Assembly (NCBI RefSeq): GCF_003581425.1
Contig: NZ_QXTG01000002.1
Location: 124,001 to 188,000 of the forward strand
Reading direction: 5' to 3'
Source of the DNA: Amnibacterium setariae
Lineage (GTDB): Bacteria > Actinomycetota > Actinomycetes > Actinomycetales > Microbacteriaceae
Length of the DNA: 64,000 bases
A program made the translations under genes and the position numbers. The notes under the pieces were generated by a model. The model did not search any database. It was not told the origin of the DNA and worked only from the letters and a program-made list of their open reading frames with translations. This document shows positions 5,990 to 14,607 of this stretch, one piece after another; positions within the stretch are counted from its first letter, which is position 1; each line of letters opens with the position of its first letter.

Positions 5990-7765
5990 TCACGGGATGC
6001 GGTTCGTCTGCAGCCACAGCTCGAGCAGGCCGAGCTGCCAGAGGGCGTTGCTGCCGAGCGTCGTCCGCTCGGTGTTCGGGTCGGCGAGCAGGCGCTCCAC
6101 CGTGCCCCGGCGGAACAGCCCGCGGCGCTGCGCGGCGGGGTCGAGGAGGGCGTCGCGGACCCGGGCGAGCACCGGTCCCTCGAGCTGCCGGATCGCGGGG
6201 ACCGGGAAGTAGCCCTTCGTGCGGTCGATGACGGCGTCGGGCACGAGCCCCCGGGCGGCGCGCTTCAGTACGCCCTTCCCGCCGTCGGCGAGCTTCAGCT
6301 CCGGCGGGATCCGCCCGGCCAGCTCGACCAGCTCGTGGTCGAGGTACGGCACCCGCGCCTCGAGCCCCCACGCCATCGTCATGTTGTCGACGCGCTTCAC
6401 CGGGTCGTCGACGAGCATCACCGTCGTGTCGATCCGGAGCGCGGCGTCGACCGCGGTCTCGGCGCCGGGCGCGGCGAAGGAGCGCTCGAGGAACGCCCGG
6501 GGGAGGTCCGTCCCCGCGAGCCACTCGCGGTCCACCCACTCCGGCATCGCCGACCACGGCCGGTCCACGAACGCGGCGGCATAGACGTCGACCGCGCCCG
6601 CCCGCGGCACGCCGGCGAGCGGCGGGTACCAGTCGTAGCCGCCGAGCACCTCGTCCGCGCCCTGGCCGGACTGGACGACCTTGATCGATCGCGCGACCTC
6701 CTGCGAGAGCAGGTGGAAGGCGACGGCGTCGTGGCTCACCATCGGCTCGCTCATCGCCGCGACCGCCGCGTCGACCGCGTCCGGCAGCCGGCTCGACGGG
6801 ACCGGGATGCGGGAGTGCCGGGTGCCGAACTCGCGGGCGACGAGGTCGGAGTAGGCGAACTCGTCGCCGCGCTCGCCGCCCGCGTCCTCGAAGCCGATGC
6901 TGAACGTCTCGAGCCCGGTCTGCCCGAGCTCCGCGAGCAGCGCGACGACCAGGGAGGAGTCGAGCCCGCCCGACAGCAGGACGCCGACCGGCACGTCCGC
7001 GACCATCCGCCGCCGCACCGCGGTGCGCAGGGCGCCCCGCAACGCCTCCTGCCACTCCTCCGCCGAGCGCTCGCCGTCCCGCTCGAACACGGGCGTCCAG
7101 TAGACGCGCTGCCGGCTGGTGCCGTCGGGCTCGATCACGCGCACGGTCGCGGGCGGCAGCCTGCGCACACCCGCGAGGATCGTGGCCGGCGCCGGCACCA
7201 CCGAGTGGAAGCTCATGTACATCGCGAGGGCGTCGCGGTCGATCGTCGCGTCGACCCCGCCGCCGTCGAGCAGCGCCTGGGGCGTGGAGGCGAAGCGGAG
7301 CACGCCGGGCCGCTCGTCGAGGTAGAGCGGCTTGATCCCGAGCCGGTCCCGCGCGAGCACCGTGCGCCCCGTCCTGCGGTCCCGCAGCACGATCGCGAAC
7401 ATCCCGATCAGGTGGTCGACGAAGTCCTCGCCCCACTCGTCCCAGGCCTTCTCGACCACCTCCGTGTCGGAGGTCGACCGGAACCGGTGACCGCGGCCGC
7501 GGAGCTCCTCGCGCAGCTCGACGTGGTTGTAGACACACCCGTTGAACACGACGACGGCGCCGGTCTCGTCGTCGAGCATCGGCTGCGCGCCGGCGGCGGA
7601 CAGGTCGATGATCGCGAGGCGCCGGTGCCCGAACGCGACGGGGCCCTCCGCCCAGGCGCCCTCGCCGTCGGGGCCCCGGTGCACCATGCACGCCGTCATG
7701 CGGGCGACCGCGTCGACGTCCGCCGGTCTCCCGTCGAACCGGACCTCGCCCGCGAGCCCGCACAC
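5990..7765 (-). CDS. AsnB-type glutamine amidotransferase (N-acetylglutaminylglutamine amidotransferase-like)
   Basis: A 591-residue class II amidotransferase. Residues 1-200 form the Ntn glutaminase domain with catalytic Cys2 (MCGLAGEVRFDG), and residues 220-520 form the asparagine synthetase domain with the pyrophosphatase loop LLSGGLDSSLV. Ammonia released from glutamine is used to amidate an adenylated carboxylate. Stretches such as SDTEVVEKAWDEWG, VVQSGQGADEVLGGY and the RLAIIDLS region resemble the subgroup annotated as N-acetylglutaminylglutamine amidotransferase, which makes a capped dipeptide osmolyte; that assignment is from memory of the family. It lies 9 nt downstream of a GCS2/ATP-grasp fusion gene in the same operon, supporting a small amide product rather than housekeeping asparagine synthesis. 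Confidence 0.8.
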   Translation of the reverse strand: MCGLAGEVRFDGRPADVDAVARMTACMVHRGPDGEGAWAEGPVAFGHRRLAIIDLSAAGAQPMLDDETGAVVVFNGCVYNHVELREELRGRGHRFRSTSDTEVVEKAWDEWGEDFVDHLIGMFAIVLRDRRTGRTVLARDRLGIKPLYLDERPGVLRFASTPQALLDGGGVDATIDRDALAMYMSFHSVVPAPATILAGVRRLPPATVRVIEPDGTSRQRVYWTPVFERDGERSAEEWQEALRGALRTAVRRRMVADVPVGVLLSGGLDSSLVVALLAELGQTGLETFSIGFEDAGGERGDEFAYSDLVAREFGTRHSRIPVPSSRLPDAVDAAVAAMSEPMVSHDAVAFHLLSQEVARSIKVVQSGQGADEVLGGYDWYPPLAGVPRAGAVDVYAAAFVDRPWSAMPEWVDREWLAGTDLPRAFLERSFAAPGAETAVDAALRIDTTVMLVDDPVKRVDNMTMAWGLEARVPYLDHELVELAGRIPPELKLADGGKGVLKRAARGLVPDAVIDRTKGYFPVPAIRQLEGPVLARVRDALLDPAAQRRGLFRRGTVERLLADPNTERTTLGSNALWQLGLLELWLQTNRIP

Positions 7766-7774
7766 CGCGGCCGC

Positions 7775-10327
7775 CTACCGCTCTCGTGCCCGCGAGCGCC
7801 GGTGCTCGGGCAGCACGATCCAGGTGTCCTTCGCCCCGCCGCCGCGCGAGGAGTTGACGACGAGGCTGCCGTCGGGCGCGACCCGGGTGAGCGCGAGGTC
7901 CGCGAGCAGGTAGTCCTTGCGGCGGTGCCCCGTGGCGTAGACGAACGCACGGAGGTCGACGTGCCGCGGCTGCAGCAGCCCGTCCTCGAGCGAGGGGACG
8001 GAGGAGAGCGGCACGACCTCCTGCGCCACCCAGGCTGCCGGGTCGTCCGCGATCTCGACGCGGCGCCTCGCGACCTCGGCCGCGTCGGCGGCGGGGCCGA
8101 TCAGCACGCCGCGGCCGCCGTGCCCGTCGACGGGCTTGGTGACGAGCTCGCCCACCCGCTCGAGCACGGCCTGGCGCTCGGTCTCGTCGCCGAGCCGGTA
8201 GGTGGGCACGCTCTCGAGCAGCGGGCGCTCGCCGAGGTAGTAGCCGATCAGCTCCGGCACGGATCGGTACATCGCCTTGTCGTCCGCGACGCCGTTGCCG
8301 GGCGCGTTGACGAGGGTGACGCCGCCCGCGGCGGTGACGTCCATGATCTCCGCGCCGATCGGCCGTCCGGAGGAGTCGAGGAGGTCGGGCAGCTCCACGT
8401 CGATGCGGAGGTAGAGGCTCCCGATCCGGTCGCCGGTCGACCGCTGGACCACGGTGCCCCGGCGGACCTCGAGGTCCTCGGCGACCGCGAGCAGCAGCCC
8501 GGCGCCGTCGGCGAGCCGCCGGTGCTCGAACCACGCCGAGGCGTCCTCGCCGGTCGACAGCAGCGCGCCGCGGGTGCCCGGCTTGGCGCCCGCGAGCACC
8601 GTGCGCCGCAGGTGCTCGAGCGCCGTGGCGGGATCGGCGAGGTGGTCGGGCCGCGGCAGGTCCGGGAGCACCTGGTCCATCAGCTGCCGCACCGCGATCG
8701 CGTAGGCGACGCCGCTCGGGTTGCGCACGTTGTCCTCGAGCACGCGCCAGCCGCCGTACTCGTTCCGCACGAGGTCGAAGCCCTGGATCGGCGCCCGCAG
8801 CGCCTCGCCCGGGAGGCGCTGCGCGTCGTCGCGCCAGCCGGGCGCCCCGAGCACCGCCTCCTCCGGCAGCACGCCGTCGCGGAGGATCCGGCGCTCGCCG
8901 TAGACGTCGTCGAGGAACGCCTCGATCGCCCGCGCCCGCTGGGTGAGGCCCGCCTCGAGCTCGGCCCACTCGTAGGGCTGGACGATGCGCGGCACGAGGT
9001 CGACCTCGAACGGCCGCTGCGCGCCGGCGACGCCGAACACGAAGCCGTGCTCGGTCGCCCACCGGTCGCGGTCCGCCTCGCGGTCGGCGACCCCCGCCTC
9101 GCCGAGGCCGCGGATGTGCTCGACGACCCGGCGGTAGTTCGGGCGCGGGACCGCGTTGCTGTCGATGCCCTCGTCGCCGGCGCGGGTGCGGTAGCGGCGG
9201 AGCGCCGGGGTGGCGATGGCGGGGCCGGACGCGGGGCCCTGGGTCTCCTCGACGACGCTGCGCATGACGTCCGCGAGGTCGCCGTGCTGCACGAAGGCGG
9301 CGCGCTGCCGGTCGGCGGAGTTGCCGCGGGCGAGCGCGGTCTCGACGAGCTCGCCGACCTCCTCCCAGTCGCCCAGCTCCTCGAGCACGTCGCGGAGGTC
9401 GGTGACGAGGCCGCGGACGACCTCGTGCGCCGGCAGGGGACGGGGATGGGCGGAGTCGTCGAGGAGACGCCCGGTCAGGCCGCCTCGCGCCGCCTGCCAG
9501 ATCGCGGCGCGGTGGAGGGGGAGCGGGCGCAGCTCGCCGCGCGGCACGCCCTGCTCGATCTCCCGCTCCGCGTCCCGCACCATCGCGCGGAACAGGCCGG
9601 CGATGAGCACGGCGTCGTCGACGAGCGGGCAGGCGTCGCAGACGCGCAGCTCGAGCGTGGGCGCGTGGGCGGACGGCCGCACGTCGAAGTACGCCATCTT
9701 CGCGTCGGCGATGACGCCGGAGGCGATCAGGTCCTGCAGCAGCTCGTCGTAAGCGGCCGCATCGGGCAGCGGGCCGGTCGCCCCGGCGCTCGGCCAGCGC
9801 TGCCAGATGATCGTGCGGATCGAGGCGTACCCGGTGTCGAGCCCGTTCCAGTAGGGCGAGCTGGCCGACAGGGCGAGCAGCACCGGCAGGCGCGGCGCGA
9901 TCCGCTGCGTGATCTCGACGGCGAGGTCGCGGTCGGCGACGCCGACGTGGATCTGCGTGCCGCAGATCAGCTGCTCGTCGACGAGGAGGCGGTACTGCTC
10001 CTGCATCCGCCCGTACCGCCCGGTCGCGGTCAGCTCGAAGTCGCGGAACTCGCTGCGCGGCGCCGTGCCGACGGCGGCGACGCCGAGGCCCTCCCGCGCG
10101 GCGACGTCGACGAGGCCGCTGCGGAGCCGGAGCAGCTCCGACCGCAGCCCGTCGAGGGTGGACACGACCTCGGTGTTGGTCTCCACCGTCGTGCGCTGGA
10201 TCTCCGCCGAGTAGTTGCCCTTGGGCAGCCGCGCCAGGACCTGCGGTGCGCGGGCGGCGAGCTGCCAGCGCTCGAGGTCGATGAGGTGCAGCTCCTCCTC
10301 GGCGCCGAGCGTCAGTGCGGCTGCCAT
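7775..10327 (-). CDS. GCS2 carboxylate-amine ligase fused to circularly permuted ATP-grasp
   Basis: An 850-residue two-domain protein. Residues 1-370 resemble YbdK/GCS2 glutamate-cysteine ligase-type enzymes (LTLGAEEELHLIDLE at the N-terminus; CGTQIHVGVADRD). Residues about 390-835 resemble the type 2 circularly permuted ATP-grasp domain (QGFDLVRNEYGGWRVLEDNVRNPSGVAYA; VTLVNAPGNGVADDKAMY; KPVDGHGGRGVLIGP). Both halves form amide bonds with ATP, so the protein could join two amino acids or cap a peptide. It is co-transcribed with an AsnB-type amidotransferase gene 9 nt downstream. The start at 10327 follows a TAGGGT box by 6 nt. Substrates are unknown. Confidence 0.8.
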   Translation of the reverse strand: MAAALTLGAEEELHLIDLERWQLAARAPQVLARLPKGNYSAEIQRTTVETNTEVVSTLDGLRSELLRLRSGLVDVAAREGLGVAAVGTAPRSEFRDFELTATGRYGRMQEQYRLLVDEQLICGTQIHVGVADRDLAVEITQRIAPRLPVLLALSASSPYWNGLDTGYASIRTIIWQRWPSAGATGPLPDAAAYDELLQDLIASGVIADAKMAYFDVRPSAHAPTLELRVCDACPLVDDAVLIAGLFRAMVRDAEREIEQGVPRGELRPLPLHRAAIWQAARGGLTGRLLDDSAHPRPLPAHEVVRGLVTDLRDVLEELGDWEEVGELVETALARGNSADRQRAAFVQHGDLADVMRSVVEETQGPASGPAIATPALRRYRTRAGDEGIDSNAVPRPNYRRVVEHIRGLGEAGVADREADRDRWATEHGFVFGVAGAQRPFEVDLVPRIVQPYEWAELEAGLTQRARAIEAFLDDVYGERRILRDGVLPEEAVLGAPGWRDDAQRLPGEALRAPIQGFDLVRNEYGGWRVLEDNVRNPSGVAYAIAVRQLMDQVLPDLPRPDHLADPATALEHLRRTVLAGAKPGTRGALLSTGEDASAWFEHRRLADGAGLLLAVAEDLEVRRGTVVQRSTGDRIGSLYLRIDVELPDLLDSSGRPIGAEIMDVTAAGGVTLVNAPGNGVADDKAMYRSVPELIGYYLGERPLLESVPTYRLGDETERQAVLERVGELVTKPVDGHGGRGVLIGPAADAAEVARRRVEIADDPAAWVAQEVVPLSSVPSLEDGLLQPRHVDLRAFVYATGHRRKDYLLADLALTRVAPDGSLVVNSSRGGGAKDTWIVLPEHRRSRARER

Positions 10328-10333
10328 TCCCGC

Positions 10334-10339
10334 ACCCTA
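10334..10339 (-). promoter_or_regulatory. -10 box (TAGGGT), leaderless promoter of the amide operon
   Basis: TAGGGT on the minus strand, 6 nt before the ATG of the GCS2/ATP-grasp gene, with no ribosome binding site between. Confidence 0.55.
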
Positions 10340-10480
10340 GTCGCGGCGTGTTTCGCGGGCGTGTCAGCGGCCGAGGAGCCCGCCGCGGAGCGGACGGCTC
10401 GCCGTCCCCCGGACTGGGGAAGCGCTGGTCGGCCGGTTCTCTCCGACCTCCCAGGCGGGCGCGGCAGGCTGCAGCGCGCC

Positions 10481-10508
10481 TGACCCGTCCCGACGATGTG
10501 ACGGGTCA
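10481..10508 (-). terminator. hairpin overlapping the VIT1 stop codon
   Basis: Perfect 9-bp stem, TGACCCGTC (10481-10489) with GACGGGTCA (10500-10508), and a 10-nt loop. The right arm contains the stop codon of the transporter gene read on the minus strand. No clear U-run follows. Confidence 0.55.
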
Positions 10509-11066
10509 GGCGACGCCCGTGGTGCCGAGCAGCAGACCGATGGACCAGGTCGCCGCGAGCGCCAGGCCGCCGCCGACCAGCGTGCGCACGGTCGGTCGGA
10601 GGGCCGGCGCGCCGCCCAGCCGCGCCCCGGCGGCGCCCGTGAGCGCGAGCGCCGCCAGCACCACGACGACGGTCACGGGGACCCGGGCGGCGCCCTGGGC
10701 GAGCATCACGGCGATGAGCGGCAGCACGCCCCCGGTCAGGAACGAGGCCGCTGAGGCGACGGCGGCGGCCCAGGGGTTCGCGCCGCCGTCGACGCCGGCG
10801 GCCCGCTCGCCGTCGCGCTGGCTGGAGACCGAGACGTACTCGCCGAGCGCCATCGAGACCGCGCCGCCGATGAGGGCGGCGAGCCCGGCCACGAGCACCG
10901 CGCCGTGCGCGGAGGAGGCGCCCGCGACGCCGACGACGATCGCGGCGACGGAGACGATGCCGTCGTTCGCGCCGAGCACGCCCGCGCGGAGGGTGTTGGC
11001 GCGGCCCGCGACGGCGCCCTCCTCCGGGGACGCGCCGTGCGTGAGGACGCCGAGCAGCGAGGTCAT
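10506..11066 (-). CDS. VIT1/CCC1 family iron-manganese transporter
   Basis: A 186-residue membrane protein of the VIT1/CCC1 (nodulin-21) family, which moves Fe2+ or Mn2+ out of the cytoplasm. The family signatures LRAGVLGANDGIVSVAAIVVGVAG and SMALGEYVSVSSQRD (transmembrane helices 1 and 2, with the metal-binding Asp and Glu region) are present, followed by three further hydrophobic helices. It is shorter than usual (often about 230 residues) because the cytoplasmic metal-binding loop between helices 2 and 3 is reduced. ATG at 11066 is chosen because homology starts shortly after; the longer frame has no other support. Confidence 0.8.
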   Translation of the reverse strand: MTSLLGVLTHGASPEEGAVAGRANTLRAGVLGANDGIVSVAAIVVGVAGASSAHGAVLVAGLAALIGGAVSMALGEYVSVSSQRDGERAAGVDGGANPWAAAVASAASFLTGGVLPLIAVMLAQGAARVPVTVVVVLAALALTGAAGARLGGAPALRPTVRTLVGGGLALAATWSIGLLLGTTGVA

Positions 11067-11166
11067 ACCGGCATCGTGCGCCTCTGCCCGGACGTCCGCC
11101 AGCAAGGCGAGGCAAGCCTCACCGGGCGCGGCGCGCGGTCCGCGGGGCGCACCCCGGCGGGGCGAG

Positions 11167-11172
11167 TACGGT
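11167..11172 (+). promoter_or_regulatory. -10 box (TACGGT), leaderless
   Basis: TACGGT lies 7 nt before the GTG of the histidine phosphatase gene, with no ribosome binding site between. Confidence 0.55.
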
Positions 11173-11179
11173 CGGCCGC

Positions 11180-11782
11180 GTGCCGCATCACCCCTACCCG
11201 GACCTGAAGCCGCCGCAGCTCGTCCTCCTCCGACACGGGGAGACGGAGTGGAGCCGGACCGGCAAGCACACCTCCGTCACCGACGTCCCGCTGACCGAGG
11301 AGGGGGAGGCGAGGGCCCGCGCCCTCGCGCCCGTGCTGGCGCACCGCGACTTCCGGCTCGTGCTGTCGAGCCCGCGGCGGCGCGCCGTGCGCACCGCGGA
11401 GCTCGCCGGCTTCGGCGGGCGGATCGAGACGACCGAGGACCTGGCCGAGTTCGACTACGGCGACTACGAGGGGCGCACGTCGGCCGAGATCCACGAGGAC
11501 CGGCCCGGCTGGGACCTGTGGCGCGACGGCGCGCCCGGCGGCGAGACCGCCGCGGAGGTGCGCGTGCGGGTCGAGCGGGTGATCGCCCGCGCGCAGCCGA
11601 CCCTGGACGCCGGGCAGGACGTGCTGCTCGTCGCCCACGGGCACGTGCTCCGCGCCCTCGCCGCGGCCTGGATCGACCTGCCGCCGGAGGGCGGCGCGAA
11701 GCTCGTGCTGTCGACCGCCGGCATCGCCGAGCTCGGCCACGAGCACGACAACCGCGTCATCGACCTCTGGAACGCGGTGTGA
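11180..11782 (+). CDS. histidine phosphatase (phosphoglycerate mutase-like) family protein
   Basis: A 200-residue member of the branch 1 histidine phosphatase family. The phosphate-accepting His is in LLRHGETEW (His19), the partner Arg/His pair in LVLSSPRRRAVRTAEL, and the second catalytic His in LLVAHGHVLRAL. It is most likely a phosphatase acting on a small phosphate ester; mutase activity cannot be excluded. GTG at 11180 follows a TACGGT box by 7 nt. Its stop codon overlaps the GTG of the methyltransferase gene, so the two are translationally coupled. Confidence 0.85.
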   Translation: MPHHPYPDLKPPQLVLLRHGETEWSRTGKHTSVTDVPLTEEGEARARALAPVLAHRDFRLVLSSPRRRAVRTAELAGFGGRIETTEDLAEFDYGDYEGRTSAEIHEDRPGWDLWRDGAPGGETAAEVRVRVERVIARAQPTLDAGQDVLLVAHGHVLRALAAAWIDLPPEGGAKLVLSTAGIAELGHEHDNRVIDLWNAV

Positions 11783-12519
11783 GCGAGCGGGACGAGGCGC
11801 TCGCGGGCCGCCGCTTCGGCGCGGCCGCCCGCGACTACGTGGCAGGCCGGCCCGACTACCCGGCGGAGCTCGTCGCCTGGCTCGTGGGCGACGCCCGCGA
11901 GGTCGTCGACGTCGGCGCGGGCACCGGGAAGCTGACCGCCGCCCTCGTCGCCCCCGGCCGCGAGGTCGTCGCCGTCGAGCCGGACGCGGGCATGCTCGCG
12001 ACGCTCGCCGAGGAGGTGCCGGCCGCCCGCGCGCTCTCAGGCACCGGGGAGGCCCTGCCGCTGCCCGACGCCTCCGCCGACGCGGTCGTCTACGGCCAGG
12101 CGTGGCACTGGGTGGACGTGCCCCGGGCGTCCTCGGAGGCCGCGCGGGTGCTGCGGCCCGGCGGCGCGCTGGGCCTCGTCTGGAACGTGCGCGACACGGA
12201 CGTGGACTGGGTGCGGGAGCTCGGCGACGTGATCCGCGGCAGCGCCGCCGAGCGGATGATCGACGGCGACGCCGTCGTCGTCGACCCGCCGTTCGGCCCG
12301 CTCGAGCGGCGCGACCTGACCTGGACCCGCCCGATGACCGTCGACCAGCTCGTCGCGATGGCGGCGTCGCGGTCCTACGTCATCGCGCTGGCGCCGGAGG
12401 AGCGGGAGGGCGTGCTCGACGGCGTCCGCGACCTGCTCGGCACGCACCCCGAGACGGCCGGCCGCGACCGCATCGAGATGCCCTACGTGACGAGCGCCTT
12501 CCGCACCCTCCGCCCGTAG
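11779..12519 (+). CDS. class I SAM-dependent methyltransferase
   Basis: A 246-residue methyltransferase with SAM motif I EVVDVGAGTGKLTAAL (residues about 33-48), acidic motif II VAVEPDAGM, and a post-motif segment GEALPLPDASADAVVYGQAWHWVD as in the UbiE/Methyltransf_11 group. The substrate is unknown. The GTG start overlaps the preceding stop by 4 nt (GTGA), so it depends on the phosphatase gene for translation. No other pathway gene is adjacent. Confidence 0.85.
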   Translation: MSERDEALAGRRFGAAARDYVAGRPDYPAELVAWLVGDAREVVDVGAGTGKLTAALVAPGREVVAVEPDAGMLATLAEEVPAARALSGTGEALPLPDASADAVVYGQAWHWVDVPRASSEAARVLRPGGALGLVWNVRDTDVDWVRELGDVIRGSAAERMIDGDAVVVDPPFGPLERRDLTWTRPMTVDQLVAMAASRSYVIALAPEEREGVLDGVRDLLGTHPETAGRDRIEMPYVTSAFRTLRP

Positions 12520-12536
12520 CGAGCCGCCGCCGCCGG

Positions 12537-12556
12537 TCGAGGTGCGAGCGCAGCGA
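12537..12556. repeat. GAGGTGCGAGCG short repeat, copy 1 (partial)
   Basis: TCGAGGTGCGAGCGCAGCGA matches the element at 16093-16112 except for one inserted C there. It lies 17 nt after the methyltransferase stop, in the same convergent gap as palindromic repeat copy 2. The closing CCTCG arm is missing here. Confidence 0.55.
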
Positions 12557-12645
12557 TGGGCCCCACGGCCTGGGCCCCACCGCCGGTGTTCCCGGCGGAG
12601 GGAGGTTCCCGGGCGAGGGACTCGAGACCACCCCGCGCGATCACG

Positions 12646-12700
12646 TTCCGTTTTGAAGGAGTTCTCGTCCGCCTGCGCGAAGTACTCCTTCAAAACGGAA
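12646..12700. repeat. convergent-gap palindromic repeat, copy 2
   Basis: Perfect 17-bp inverted repeat, TTCCGTTTTGAAGGAGT (12646-12662) and ACTCCTTCAAAACGGAA (12684-12700), with a 21-nt centre. It lies between the convergent methyltransferase and SDR genes, 6 nt from the SDR stop codon. Confidence 0.9.
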
Positions 12701-12706
12701 TCAGGG

Positions 12707-13603
12707 TCAAGGGGTGGGGGTGCCGCCGTTCACCGCGAGGGTCGCGCCCACGACGAAGCTCGACTCGGGCGAGCTGAAGAAGACGTAGGCCGGCGCCATC
12801 TCCGCCGGCTGCGCGGCGCGGCCCAGCGGGGTGTCGGAGCCGTAGTCGGCGATCTCCTCCTTCGGGATGCCGCCGGAGACCTGCAGCGCGGTCCACGTCG
12901 GCCCGGGCGCGACGACGTTGACGCGGACGCCCTTCTCCGCGAGCTGCTGCGCCATGCCCTTCCCGAGGTTGTTGATCGCGGCCTTCGTGCTCGCGTAGTC
13001 GATGCGCTCCGGGGACGCCTGGTACGTCTCGAGCGAGGCGGTCAGCACGATGGTCGACCCCGGCGGCAGCAGCGGCACGGCCGCCTGCACGATGCGGAAC
13101 GCGGAGAACACGTTCACCTCGTAGGTCTCGACGAACTGCTCGTCGGGCAGCTCGGTCAGGTCGGTGGAGGTGATCTGCTTGCCCGCGACGATCGCGAGCG
13201 CGTCCAGCCCACCGAGCTCCCGGTTCGCGGTGGCGACGAGCTCGCGGCAGAACGCGGCGTCCGTCAGGTCGCCCGGGATGCTGACCCCGCGCCGGCCCGC
13301 GGCCCGGATCTGCTCGAGCACGTGGTCCGCGTCCGGCTGCTCCTGCGGCAGGTGGACGATCGCGACGTCCGCGCCCTCCCGCGCGAACGCGATCGCGGTC
13401 GCCCCGCCGATGCCGGAGTCGCCGCCGGTGACGAGCGCCTTCCGCCCGGTGAGCCGCCCCGTGCCGCGGTAGGTGGCCTCGCCCATGTCGGGCGTCGGCT
13501 TCATCTCGGACTGCAGGCCCGGCTCGTCCTGGATCTGGCGCTTCGGCGGATCGATCTTCGGGAAGCGGGTGCGGGGGTCGTCGAACGTCAGCTGATCGGT
13601 CAC
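12707..13603 (-). CDS. SDR family oxidoreductase (general-stress type)
   Basis: A 298-residue short-chain dehydrogenase. After about 50 residues of family-typical extension comes the nucleotide motif KALVTGGDSGIGGATAIAFAREGAD, then Ser in TASLETY and the catalytic YASTK. The extended N-terminus and the SLETYQASPERIDYASTK segment match the YhdF/YgcW-type SDRs often annotated as general stress or glucose dehydrogenase-like proteins. GTG at 13603 is chosen because GGGAGG lies 7 nt upstream. The substrate is unknown. Confidence 0.85.
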   Translation of the reverse strand: MTDQLTFDDPRTRFPKIDPPKRQIQDEPGLQSEMKPTPDMGEATYRGTGRLTGRKALVTGGDSGIGGATAIAFAREGADVAIVHLPQEQPDADHVLEQIRAAGRRGVSIPGDLTDAAFCRELVATANRELGGLDALAIVAGKQITSTDLTELPDEQFVETYEVNVFSAFRIVQAAVPLLPPGSTIVLTASLETYQASPERIDYASTKAAINNLGKGMAQQLAEKGVRVNVVAPGPTWTALQVSGGIPKEEIADYGSDTPLGRAAQPAEMAPAYVFFSSPESSFVVGATLAVNGGTPTP

Positions 13604-13673
13604 GCCGTGAACCTCCCAGCGTCCGCTGTGCGCGCGATCCGCAGGGGCTGAGAGAAACGCCACCGGCACCGCC

Positions 13674-13679
13674 TACGGT
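13674..13679 (+). promoter_or_regulatory. -10 box (TACGGT), leaderless
   Basis: TACGGT 7 nt before the GTG of the EamA gene, with no ribosome binding site. Confidence 0.55.
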
Positions 13680-13686
13680 CGGGGCG

Positions 13687-14526
13687 GTGTCCGTCCTGCT
13701 CGCTCTGCTCGGGGCGCTCGTCTACGGCACGTCCGACTTCGCGGGCGGCCTCGCGAGCCGGCGGGCGCCCGCGCTCGCCGTCGTGTTCTGCGGGCAGCTC
13801 GTGAGCCTCGCGCCGGTCGCGGTGCTGCTCGTCGTCGTGCCCGGCCGCCTCGACGGCCCGTCGCTCGCGTGGGGCGCCGGCGCCGGGGTGTGCGGCGGCG
13901 TCGCGCTGCTCGTCTTCTACCGCAGCCTCGCGGTCGGCGCCATGACCGTCGTCGCGCCGCTGACCGCCGTGATGTCGGCGATCGTGCCGGTGGTCGGCGG
14001 CCTCGCGGCGGGGGAGCGGCCGCGGCCGCTGGCGCTCGTCGGCGTCGTGCTCGCGGTGGGCGCGGTGCTGCTCGTCAGTGCGGAGGAGGGCCGGCTGCCC
14101 GGCCCCGCCGCCCTGCGCGGGCCGGGCGTCGCGGGCGCCCTGCTCGCGGGCACCGGGTTCGGGCTGCTCTTCGTGCTCCTCGCCCGCTCGGCCGACGACA
14201 GCGGGTTCTGGCCGACCGCGTCGGCGCGCGCCGCCTCCCTGCTCCTGCTCGGCGCGGTGGCGCTCGTCGGCCGCCGCTCCCTCGCCCCGCGCGGTGCTCC
14301 GCCGGCCCTCGTCATCGGTTCGGGCGTCGGCGACATGACCGCGAACCTGCTCTTCCTGCTCGCCTCCCGGCTCGGCCTGCTGTCCGTCACCGGCGTGCTG
14401 ATCGCGCTCTACCCGGCGGGCACGGTGCTGCTCGCCCTGCTCGTGCTGCGGGAGCGCCTCCACGCCGTGCAGCTCGCCGGCCTCGGCGCCGCCACCGCCG
14501 GTGTCGTGCTCATCGCCGCCGCCTGA
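13687..14526 (+). CDS. EamA/DMT family exporter
   Basis: A 279-residue inner-membrane protein with about ten hydrophobic helices arranged as two EamA repeats. The first repeat begins VLLALLGALVYGTSDFAGGLASRRAP and the second begins GVAGALLAGTGFGLLFVLLARSADDSG, ending in LLALLVLRERLHAVQLAGLGAATAGVVLI. Family members export amino acids, nucleosides or other metabolites; the substrate cannot be read from sequence. GTG at 13687 follows a TACGGT box. It is a single gene, divergent from the SDR gene. Confidence 0.85.
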   Translation: MSVLLALLGALVYGTSDFAGGLASRRAPALAVVFCGQLVSLAPVAVLLVVVPGRLDGPSLAWGAGAGVCGGVALLVFYRSLAVGAMTVVAPLTAVMSAIVPVVGGLAAGERPRPLALVGVVLAVGAVLLVSAEEGRLPGPAALRGPGVAGALLAGTGFGLLFVLLARSADDSGFWPTASARAASLLLLGAVALVGRRSLAPRGAPPALVIGSGVGDMTANLLFLLASRLGLLSVTGVLIALYPAGTVLLALLVLRERLHAVQLAGLGAATAGVVLIAAA

Positions 14527-14594
14527 GCGCCCCGCGCCCCGCGCCCCGCGCCCCCGTCGTCTGGGCACTCGGGCGAGCGGCGCGTCGCGCCCGC

Positions 14595-14600
14595 TAGCGT
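14595..14600 (+). promoter_or_regulatory. -10 box (TAGCGT), leaderless
   Basis: TAGCGT 7 nt before the ATG of the photolyase gene. Confidence 0.6.
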
Positions 14601-14607
14601 CCCGGCC

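Noticed and set aside
13603-13687. Shared operator in the SDR/EamA divergent gap
   Set aside because: No convincing dyad was found apart from the -10 box and ribosome binding site.
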